From Nematostella vectensis (Eukaryota; Cnidaria; Anthozoa; Actiniaria; Edwardsiidae), in the NCBI RefSeq assembly GCF_932526225.1, contig NC_064039.1:17166639-17230638 (forward strand): DNA of 64,000 nucleotides, given 5' to 3'. Shown in pieces: positions 55,686-64,000 of the stretch. The notes under the pieces were generated by a model. The model ran no database searches, had not been told where the DNA came from, and was given only the letters and a program-made list of their open reading frames with translations. A program made the translations under genes and the position numbers. The first letter of the stretch is position 1, and each line of letters begins with the position of its first letter.

Positions 55686-57425
55686 ACCACCACCACCACC
55701 ACCACCCGGCTTGAAGGTCCGCTCAGAACAAACAAAAATATATAACGTTTGGCTGGAGATATAAAGTGCACATCCATATGTTTTTAAAATATAAAAAACT
55801 TTCTATAATAATCATCTTTATTATTATCGCTATATCTGTATATGTTAAAAAGTACCCTATTTATAACATGCCTTATGTAGTCATAAATGTGGACTTTAAA
55901 AGCACACTAGCATACACACATTAGCACCAGTCTGGCCAAGACGGGACGCTAGCACAGTCTATTCCCCGTGCAGTTCGGCAACCATGGACAGCTGTTTCGT
56001 CCTTATTTGGACTCGTCAGCATGGCATAGCCGGTTTGCCTCAGTTAAACTTCATCGGCAAAAAAAAACTGCAGGGCGACTTCGACTCGAACGAAGTGCTT
56101 TAAACCACAGCTTAGATTCATGTGGGATCTAGAGCTGCGACCGGGCTAGCGTGATGCCAATTGTGCGGATCACGCATGCGACCTTTGCTAGTCTAAAACT
56201 CCGTCGGATAGCCAAACTATCCTTGCTAGTATGTATACATAAATGTGGACTTTAAAAGCACACTAGCATACACAAATTGGCACCAGTCGGACCAAGACGG
56301 GACGCTAGCACAGTCTATTACCCGTGCAGTTCGGCAACCATGGACAGCTGTTTCGTCCTTATTTGGACTCGTCAGCATGGCATAGCCGGTTTGCCTCAGT
56401 TAAACTTCATCGGCAAAAAAAAGTCCTTATGTAGTAAGGCGAGGAGAGGGGTATACCGGAAATTTGGTCCGCTAAAATGGAAAAAACGAACCACCCCGCT
56501 CAAAATCCTGGCTGCGGGCCCTGCGTGCGCAACCTTACCTTATGATTACCTTATGATTCCAAAAATAATTTTTGCACTTTACTAATCACTATGAGACTGG
56601 TATGCATGGCTTAAAATATTTAAATAAACTTACTATTTGCAATCGCTAAGCCAGTACGGAGCGATGTGAATATAGCGCTTTTACAGCAAAGTCAATTAGC
56701 CTATATACGCTCTTCTAGGCCATGTTTTACGATTATCCAAAAGCTTTTTCAAAGTTTTGCTATTCGAAAAAGTGTTCAGAGTGTTTTGGTAATGGAGTTT
56801 CTATTTTTTAAGCGATCCGTGACCCGGAAGTGATGGTTTAAACAATTCCGTCTCCCGGTACATTCCGTACATCGTTCACAGGCGGATACCCGTGTCTTTT
56901 ATTTTAGAACCTTCTAAAACAACCCTAGACCTCTTTATGGATGTATCATTCGATATAAAATTACGTCCCACAACAGAGATTTTGGCCCGCAAACGCGGCC
57001 ATGGTTTTAAGATTTCATAGGATCCGATTAGATAGGGGTCTTTGAAATCTTGTAGCGCGTGAAGAATAATTCGAAATTATTTCTTTTTTTATTATTCTCG
57101 GCTTCCCCGAGGGGGGGGACCCCGGGGAAATATGGGGACTTTGAAAATCAAGCTTTCCGTGCCCCCATATATCCCCTATATGTGGGGCTCTACTCTCGAG
57201 CAAAGTCCACATTATGGTGGGGCACATATAAAGCAAACCCCCATATTGTCCCCATATTGTAATAATTTGTTTAACATAATGGTATAAAGTGTGTAAAAAT
57301 AAAGACAAATCTCCATTAACCCAACGTTGTTTTAACAATATCCAGTGCAATAATATACAAACAACAGCGCCCAAATGGCTTGTGATGAGATAAAACACTT
57401 GCTGATAACTGTACACGTGACGACT
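55003..57425. promoter_or_regulatory. Intergenic region upstream of gene B, with a duplicated block and C-run
   Basis: Contains a long C-run followed by (CCA)n at 55650-55705. A block of about 180 bp (AAATGTGGACTTTAAAAGCA onward, including GACGGGACGCTAGCACAGTC and ATGGACAGCTGTTTCGTCCT) is present at 55886-56065 and again at 56240-56420. No gene is recognised. The gene B promoter should lie at its low-coordinate end. Confidence 0.5.
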
Positions 57426-57429
57426 TGAA

Positions 57430-58170
57430 ATTATTCTACTGACACAGGATTCTCTGTCGCCTCTACTGGCACACAGGATACCCGTCAGTCTACACTGGCA
57501 CACACGATATCCGTCAATCTATACTGAAACACATGATTTCCGTCAGTCTATACTGACACACACGATCTCCGACAGACGATCTCCGTTCATCTATGCTGGC
57601 ACACACGATATCCGTCAATCTATACTGAAACACATGATTTCCGTCAGTCTATACTGACACACACGATCTCCGTCAGTCTATACTGAAACACATGATTTCC
57701 GTCAGTCTATACTGACACACACGATCTCCGACAGACGATCTCCGTTCATCTATACTGGCACACACGATATCCGTCAATCTATACTGAAACACATGATTTC
57801 CGTCAGTCTATACTGACACACACGATCTCCGTTCATCTATACTGGCACACACGATATCCGTCAATCTATACTGGCACACACGATATCCGTCAATCTATAC
57901 TGGCACACACGATATCCGTTCATCTATACTGGCACACACGATCTCCGTTCATCTATACTGGCACACACGATATCCGTCAGTCTATACTAAAACACATGAT
58001 TTCCGTCAGTCTATACTGACACACACGATCTCCGTTCATCTATACTGGCACACACGATCTCCGACAGACGATCTCCGTTCATCTATACTGACACACACGA
58101 TCTCCGACAGACGATCTCCGTTCATCTATACTGGCACACACGTTATCCGTCAATCTGACACACACGCTGA
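57430..58170. repeat. Irregular array of about 29 bp (about 24 units)
   Basis: Units of the form CTATACTGGCACACACGATA plus TCCGTCAAT, with variants CTGACACAC, CTGAAACACATGATTTCCGT and CTCCGACAGACGATCTCC. Higher-order blocks repeat. Intergenic between B and C. Confidence 0.92.
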
Positions 58171-59716
58171 CTTTAATTCTGACGCGGTTTTAAATAAAGT
58201 TTTAGCTTAAACCTTTTGCCTGTACATTGTACTGAACATTTTATTTATTGGTCTTCTTCCTTTTTCGAAGTCAGATGGCGACGTCCCAGAAACCCATGTA
58301 TCGATAAACCCGCAATTTTATATTCAAGCACACATAACACTAATTTCGTTTTTGCCAATTTGCATGCCTGCTTTTCTACTCGATAAAGCATAATACTTCA
58401 TGCAGTCATCAATATGGTTAGGGTTTGGGGTCAGTATCCAGAACACACTACATTGATGGCTACATGAAGTTTCAACCCGCGAAACGAGCCATGTACCGCT
58501 GTCATTACGATAGCGCTGGCACTAATCGCTAACCCGCTAGAACTTAATTATTTACCTTCGCCTAATAAAATACGGCGTCTAAAATTTATATATATATATA
58601 TTTTTTTTTTAAAGTTTGAAACAATTTGTAGACATTTTAGCGCAGCTCTAAAATAGAGCCTCGATCTGATGTAGGCTTGGCTGCTTATGTGACCTGTTGA
58701 CCGTGAATTCACGCCAAATCTTTGACTTTTCTAGCGTATTATTTTGAGGCGAGAACTCGAGCTTGTTGGGCGTAACCTCGCGACGTGTTTTAAGATATCG
58801 CCTTCAAATCTTCGGGATCTGATAGATAATTATGCCATGTTATAAAGTGTGTGAGGAATTTTCGATTTTCGACCGAAGAACGCTTTTAGGGGGGGGGGGG
58901 GGGGGTGAATAGGTTCGCGGATCGGCGGATTCGGCCCCGAAATCTGCGGATCCACGGATTTGCCCCGCAAATGTTGCGGATCGGCGGATTTACACACCCC
59001 TATTCACCCACCCCCCCCCCCCCCCCCCCCACACACACCCCTTCTATAGCACTTTTCGTGTCCAAATTTCGCCAGAAATGAGAGTTCCAACTTTGATTTG
59101 TGATATTTTGTTGACACTGATTGAGATTGAGATGCAATTACGTGCAAGTGCATGCGCAATAACGCGAAGGTGCATTAATCTCTGAGTAAACTCCGACTTT
59201 TGAGTTTGAGGCCACAAAACTTATACACGGAATCATCTATTGCCAAAATAGAACTTGCAGGTGATGATTCAATCCTTTATCTTTTATTTGATATATAGTT
59301 TGTACATGTAGTGAAAATTGCAGCGCGACAATATATTTTTTTTCGCGGACACTTCGTTTTCCTTTACCGAGACCTAAAACAGCGTACGCGCTGCATCATG
59401 GGGCCTGGGACAATTTTCCCAGAACCCCTTGCGAGCGGTCAAATGCGCGGAATTCAAATATGGAAATAGAACGTCGACCGTTAGAAGCACCTTGAGCGTT
59501 CGAAAGCTGGAAGTTTTATGACAGCGTTGTGTCTTATTTCATAGATTACTCTTTTATTTACCATTGCTATTGAGGTATGACAAAGAATCGCTAGTAGTGC
59601 TTCATTATTCAAAACCTTAAGAATGATCGAGAAAGTAAGGTTTATTTCACCTATACAAACTCGATGTATTTTCTGTTTTCAGTTATAAAGCATACGATTT
59701 TTACCGACACGTAAAC
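58171..59716. promoter_or_regulatory. Upstream region of gene C
   Basis: Includes a G-run (58890-58906) and a matching C-run (59011-59030). They flank repeats of GCGGATCGGCGGATT, so the two runs could pair into a large hairpin. The promoter and 5' UTR of the kinesin gene should lie in the last few hundred bases; no core element can be fixed. Confidence 0.5.
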
Positions 59717-59737
59717 ATGGAGTCCGCCGCTAAAGTC
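59717..59737 (+). CDS. Gene C exon 1
   Basis: ATG GAG TCC GCC GCT AAA GTC then gtgagt, phase 0. A short first coding exon (MESAAKV), chosen because its donor phase fits exon 2 and the ATG context (AAACATGG) is good. Confidence 0.75.
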
Positions 59738-62381
59738 GTGAGTATATATGCCAATAGTAGTTGTACGTAATGTTAGACAAAGTAACACATTAAACTAAAT
59801 CTATTTTTCAGCGACCGCCCTTGACATCACGAAATCCCAATATAATAAGTAAGCTTCGCCCACCAAGCAAAGTAAATCTACCATTATCAACTGTTAAGCG
59901 CCGAAGACCGGCAGACCAAGTAGCTTCTGAGGTATGAATGATGAGATATGTGCTTCCATCAATACTCTTAGAAATTACTACCTACTATAATTTGAGAAAC
60001 AATTTTTACAGTTTGCAAAAGCAAAAAGCATTTCAAATTGTTTCTGCAATTCAGGATAAATTTCATCACCTTCACCTACATCTTTTTTCAACTTTTTTGT
60101 TTACTAAATTCAAATTTAATTTATCTCTAGATAGAATCAGCTTTCTTTCTGTCTCTCGCGGGACATTGGACCATCCAATGTATTTTTGGGCCTTATTTAT
60201 GCAATTTCCTTCAAATAGCTATGAAAATGTATTAATAACTTACTGGTCCAATATATTTACAATTTTAGGAACCAATATCCAGTAAAATTGCAAGGAACTC
60301 AACCACTTTGCGTCGTCAAACTACGACTTGTGCTTTGACAAGAAGAGCCCTACCCTCTGCAAGACCACTTTCCGCAAGACCACCCTCTGCAAGACCACCC
60401 ACCAGTAGGACTGCTACAAAAGCTGTCTCCACTGATCAAGGTATCATATGATTGAACTCTATGCAAAAATGTAATTTACAATAGAGTGTGCATTAACTTT
60501 GATTTTATTAATTGCCATTTTTTCTTATTCAGCAAAAAGACAGCTACAGCAGACACAGCAGGTCAGTTCTAATTAGACTTTGAGATGCACATCAAGGTAA
60601 TGATTAACATTGGTATATGGCCAAACCTGGTCTGCTTCATACTAGAGGTAAACTATCTAAGACCTTAACTAACAAACACTCAGTTTTTTTTGCATGATAA
60701 ATTCAGGGGGGGGGGATGTAAGATGCACAAAATTAGTATTTTGAGATCACCCCTTTTACAAGGTAGTAGAACTCTAAAGTAGTAAGCTTTGCTTTTGTAT
60801 TTAGGCCTCTGCAAAGATCCAAGATCTTCAGGCTCAAATCCTCAGTACTGAGGATGAACTCCGCTCACTGCAGCTAAAGCATGACTTTGAGCTGGAAGTA
60901 CACAAGAGTAAGATCAAAAGCATAGAGACAGAGAAAAATAATCTGCAACAAGATTTGTGTGTAGCAAAGGAGGAGAATACTGCTCTGAGGGTAACCTTGG
61001 CACAGATGGCCGCACAGAAACTTGAAATTACTACTGAGCTTCAGGCCACAAAGGTATGTAATCACCAATATTAAGACAAGTATATATGAATGCCTTTTAA
61101 ATGAAGCTCAATCTATCCTTTAGGACTCTTTGCCGAGGTCTTTTTATAGTAATTAAACTCGTTGCCAAGGCCTTTTTATAGTAATTAAGGCTCTTTGCCA
61201 AGGCCTTTTTATGGTAATTAAAAAAAGGGAGAAGTTACCACACAAATTAAAATATCAAAACAAATACAACAAAGAAAGGGATCATTTGGTAATTACTTTT
61301 CTACACCTGATTCTGTATTTTAAAATCTCTACCACAAACTGCAAATACAACTCTTTGTGGACATGTTGCCTGTGTGACATGTTGCCTGTGTGACATGTTG
61401 CCTGAGCGACATGTTGCCTGAGCGACATGTTGCATGAGTGACATGTTGCCTGAGTGACATGTTGCCTGAGCGACATGTTGCCTGAGCGACATGTTGCCTG
61501 AGTGACATGTTGCCTGAGCGACATGTTGCCTGTGTGACATGTTGCATGAGTGACATGTTGCCTGAGCGACATGTTGCCTGAGCGACATGTTGCCTGAGCG
61601 ACATGTTGCATGAGTGACATGTTGCCTGAGCGACATGTTGCCTGAGCGACATGTTGCCTGAGCGACATGTTGCATGAGTGACATGTTGCCTGAGCGACAT
61701 GTTGCCTGAGCGACATGTTGCCTGAGCGACATGTTGCCTGAGTGACATGTTGCCTGGGTGTCATGTTGCCTGGGTGTCATGTTGCTTTGATCCAACCCAC
61801 CATTTACAGGATGCATTTACCCTCTTGTTTATGTAGATCCAGTTCACTGATAAAATACATTAGCATTTCGTTAAAGCTGATTATATGAATTATCTTATTT
61901 AACATTTATGAATTATATGTTACCAAATGCGAATGAATACCTCAGCTATGGATATTTTGTTGTTACAGGTTCAGCTACAAGCTGCTATTGAAGATAACAA
62001 ATTGAAAAAGGAAAATATTTTGAGTCTAGAGAACTTGGTTCAAATGTTGAGAGCAACCATCATGGAAAATGAGGATAAGTTGCGTCAAGAGGAGATGACA
62101 CGCAGAACACTTCATAACACAATTCAAGAACTTAAAGGGAATATTCGTGTGTTCTGCAGGGTACGACCCCCATTGCCAAATGAAATGAACAAGGATCTTG
62201 TGAATGTTTCCCTGCAAGATGAGGGGAGAGGAATCGCTATCACACCGTCCAACCTTCCCGAGGTAATTCATGACTATGTATTTCATGAAAAGATAGGAAA
62301 TCAAAAATGTGTGTATGTATGTATGTATGTATGTATGTATGTATGTATGTATGTATGTATGTATGTATGTATGTATGTATG

Positions 62382-62412
<31 letters not shown>

Positions 62413-62836
62413 CAGCATGAAATATGAGCAACCATCTATTGCCTAGTGTAGTTTTAGAAATGAAATTGCATTTTAGAAAACATTTCCTCCTTTATGTTTA
62501 TAGGACTTTCAAGATAGTTATTTTAGGTAAAATATGTGCAATTACTTTTAGGATGTGATGGCCACTAAAAAGGGGGTGTCGAAGTACGAGTTCAGCTTTG
62601 ACAAGGTTTTCCAGCACACGAGCAAGCAAGCCCAAGTGTTTGAAGAGATCTCCCAGCTTGTCCAGTCTGCCTTGGATGGGTATAATGTGTGCATCTTTGC
62701 ATATGGTCAAACAGGGAGTGGAAAGACCTACACCATGGAAGGTGACCACAACAACCTGGAGCATAGGGGAATGATCCCACGATCCATGGAGCAAGTGTTC
62801 TTGAATACACACAAGCTACAGGAGAAAGGCTGGAAG
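59717..62836 (+). CDS. KIFC1-like: Gene C: kinesin-14 (KIFC1/HSET/Ncd type), 7 coding exons, 3' truncated by window
   Basis: The visible 1,170 nt encode 390 residues in phase across seven exons. Kinesin-14s are minus-end-directed motors that cross-link and focus spindle microtubules; the motor is C-terminal. Seen: a basic Ser/Pro/Arg tail (1-105) with KRRR at 36-39 and SARPP repeats; a coiled coil from about 115 to 250; the neck plus motor start [15 protein letters not shown] at about 251-265, the hallmark of this class; and the P-loop GQTGSGKT at 347-354, inside [24 protein letters not shown] tripeptide lies at 211-213. The rest of the motor (switch I, switch II) is beyond the window. Confidence 0.95.
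59812..59931 (+). CDS. Gene C exon 2 (basic tail)
   Basis: Residues 8-47, phase 0 to phase 0, with acceptor tatttttcag and donor TCTGAG|gtatga. [20 protein letters not shown] and [11 protein letters not shown] form a basic, microtubule- or importin-binding type tail. Confidence 0.85.
60269..60440 (+). CDS. Gene C exon 3 (basic tail, SARPP repeats)
   Basis: Residues 48-104, phase 0 to phase 1, with acceptor acaattttag and donor ATCAAG|gtatca. Encodes [20 protein letters not shown] from a short in-frame tandem repeat (TCTGCAAGACCACC), extending the basic tail. Confidence 0.88.
60533..60561 (+). CDS. Gene C exon 4 (29-nt microexon)
   Basis: Residues 105-114 ([10 protein letters not shown]), phase 1 to phase 0, with acceptor tcttattcag and donor CAGCAG|gtcagt. 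The phase fits both neighbours. Confidence 0.8.
60805..61053 (+). CDS. Gene C exon 5 (coiled coil)
   Basis: Residues 115-197, symmetric phase 0, with acceptor tgtatttag and donor ACAAAG|gtatgt. Heptad-rich sequence ([34 protein letters not shown]) typical of the kinesin-14 stalk. Confidence 0.94.
61120..61222 (+). repeat. Short 31-33-bp repeat (3 copies) in gene C intron 5
   Basis: Three units contain TTTGCCRAGGYCTTTTTAT and GTAATTA. Confidence 0.8.
61362..61790. repeat. 16-bp minisatellite in gene C intron 5 (about 27 copies)
   Basis: The unit is GTTGCCTGAGCGACAT with TGTG, AGTG and GCATG variants. It is open in several minus-strand frames with no protein meaning. Confidence 0.96.
61969..62262 (+). 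CDS. Gene C exon 6 (stalk, neck, motor start)
   Basis: Residues 198-295, symmetric phase 0, with acceptor ttgttacag and donor CCCGAG|gtaatt. The stalk is followed by [20 protein letters not shown] then RVRPPLP, the conserved kinesin-14 neck and first motor strand. Confidence 0.95.
62309..62411. repeat. (GTAT)n microsatellite in gene C intron 6
   Basis: About 26 uninterrupted GTAT units starting about 46 bases after the exon 6 donor. Confidence 0.98.
62552..62836 (+). CDS. Gene C exon 7 (P-loop exon)
   Basis: Residues 296-390, phase 0 to phase 0, with acceptor acttttag and donor TGGAAG|gtatgt. [20 protein letters not shown], the P-loop [13 protein letters not shown] and [12 protein letters not shown] are standard kinesin motor motifs. 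The gene continues beyond position 64000. Confidence 0.97.
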
Positions 62837-62884
62837 GTATGTATATGACTGATGTACTACCCAAAATTCACCACCTGCATACCA

Positions 62885-64000
62885 TATCTTCCATGGAGGT
62901 CAATCTGATTACCCTGTTTATAGTACAAAAGTAAATCTTACTGTATCCAGAATTCGCCTGTTAATAGTGTAAGATGGAGGTGGATCTTATCTAGTATTTC
63001 CCTGTTAATAGTGTAAGATGTAGGTCAAACTTATCTAATATTACCCTGTTAATAGTTCAAGATGGAGGTCAATCTTATCTAGGATTTCTCCTGTTAATAG
63101 TACAAGATGGAGGTCAATCTGATCTAGTATTTCCCTGTTAATAGTACAAGATGGAGGTCAAACTTATCTATAGTATTTCCCTGTTAATAGTACAAGATGG
63201 AGATTAATCTTATCTAGTATTTCCCTGTTAATAGTACATGATGTAGGTCAATTTTATCTAGTATTGCCCTGTTAATAGTACATGATGTAGGTCAATCTTA
63301 TCTAGTATTGCCCTGTTAATAGTACATGATGTAGGTCAATCTTATCTAGTATTTCCCTGTTAATAGTACAAGATGGAGGTCAAACTTATCTAGTATTTCC
63401 CTGTTAATAGTACAAGATGGAGGTCAAACTTATCTAGTATTTCCCTGGTAATAGTACAAGATGGAGGTCAATCTTATCTAGTATTTCCCTGTTAATAGTA
63501 CAAGATGGAGGTCAAACTTATCTAGTATTTCCCTGATAATAGTACAAGATGGAGGTCAATCTTATCTAGTATTTCCCTGTCAATAGTACAAGATGGAGGT
63601 TCAAACTTATCTAGTATTGCCCTGTTAATAGTACAAGATGGAGGTCAAACTTATCTAGTATTGCCCTATTAATAGTACAAGATGGAGGTCAATCTGATCT
63701 AGTATTTCCCTGTTAATAGTACAAGATGGAGGTCAAACTTATCTATATTATTTCCCTGTTAATAGTACAAGATGGAGATTAATCTTATCTAGTATTTCCC
63801 TGTTAATAGTACATGATGTAGGTCAATTTTATCTAGTATTGCCCTGTTAATAGTACATGATGTAGGTCAATCTTATCTAGTATTTCCCTGTTAATAGTAC
63901 AAGATGGAGGTCAAACTTATCTAGTATTTCCCTGATAATAGTACAAGATGGAGGTCAATCTGATCTAGTATTTCCCTGTTAATAGTACAAGATGGAGGTT
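62885..64000. repeat. 44-bp minisatellite in gene C intron 7 (at least 25 copies, runs off window)
   Basis: The unit contains GTATTTCCCTGTTAATAGTA and CAAGATGGAGGTCAATCTTA then TCTA, with variants ATGATGTAGG and CAAACTTATC. Copies near 62890 are most diverged. Confidence 0.96.

Noticed and set aside
55523-55777. A frame with a polyglycine/polyvaline run
   Set aside because: It translates the homopolymer C-run and (CCA)n; no coding evidence.
61282-61816. Minus-strand frames of 140-170 codons with [15 protein letters not shown] repeats
   Set aside because: A 16-bp satellite inside a kinesin intron produces them; no splice or domain support.
62026-62418. Frames with HTYI and VCMY repeats near the kinesin exon 6
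   Set aside because: They come from the (GTAT)n microsatellite.

Overview
This is eukaryotic nuclear DNA, almost certainly from an animal. Genes are split by GT-AG introns, one intron exceeds 9 kb, and introns and spacers are packed with minisatellites, inverted-repeat transposons and decayed non-LTR retroelement pieces. The compact minisatellite-rich style and the protein content suggest a cnidarian such as a sea anemone. That assignment is inference; no sequence here names the species.

Three protein genes can be built by hand with consistent splice phase at every junction. Gene A (minus strand, 32966 to 586, 14 coding exons, 1,312 residues) joins an extended Tudor domain, a Q-rich linker, an MIF4G-like helical region, an acidic insert, a SAM-like domain, an RGG/proline-rich tail and a C-terminal Cys/His knuckle. 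This layout fits a germ-granule or translational-control scaffold, and I do not recognise it as a described protein. Gene B (minus strand, 55002 to 36123, 8 coding exons, about 382 residues) is an RNF4-type SUMO-targeted ubiquitin ligase, with several SUMO-interaction motifs followed by a C-terminal C3HC4 RING. Gene C (plus strand, from 59717 and running off the window) is a kinesin-14 of the KIFC1/HSET/Ncd type, with a basic tail, coiled coil and the start of a C-terminal motor. Genes B and C are divergent, separated by 4.7 kb of repeat-rich DNA. A and B lie head to tail on the same strand.

Layout: 0.6-33 kb is gene A. Its introns hold a 59-bp array (2.6 kb), two different 22-bp arrays (3.0-4.6 and 13.4-17.5 kb), a 55-bp array (7.3 kb), non-LTR remnants (5.2-6.4 and 7.9-9.5 kb), a 1.03-kb TIR element with TAA duplications (11.6-12.7 kb), a 2.7-kb TIR element with a nested foldback (19-21.7 kb), a 4.8-kb foldback element full of TTCGCGAA palindromes (21.9-26.7 kb) and a 1.06-kb TIR element with 8-bp duplications (30.5-31.6 kb). 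33-36 kb is intergenic with a 43-bp G-rich array. 36-55 kb is gene B, with arrays of 29, 36, 32, 55 and 39 bp. 55-59.7 kb is intergenic. 59.7-64 kb is gene C, ending inside a 44-bp array.

The most striking observation is that three of the arrays are built from the end of an exon plus its 5' splice site, so the donor is repeated many times downstream of the real one: the 59-bp array after gene A exon 11, the 36-bp array after gene B exon 6 and the 55-bp array after gene B exon 4. In the 36-bp case the unit is a whole number of codons, has no stops and carries a phase-preserving donor in every copy. Gene B could therefore in principle gain 12-residue blocks between its SUMO-binding region and its RING simply by donor choice.
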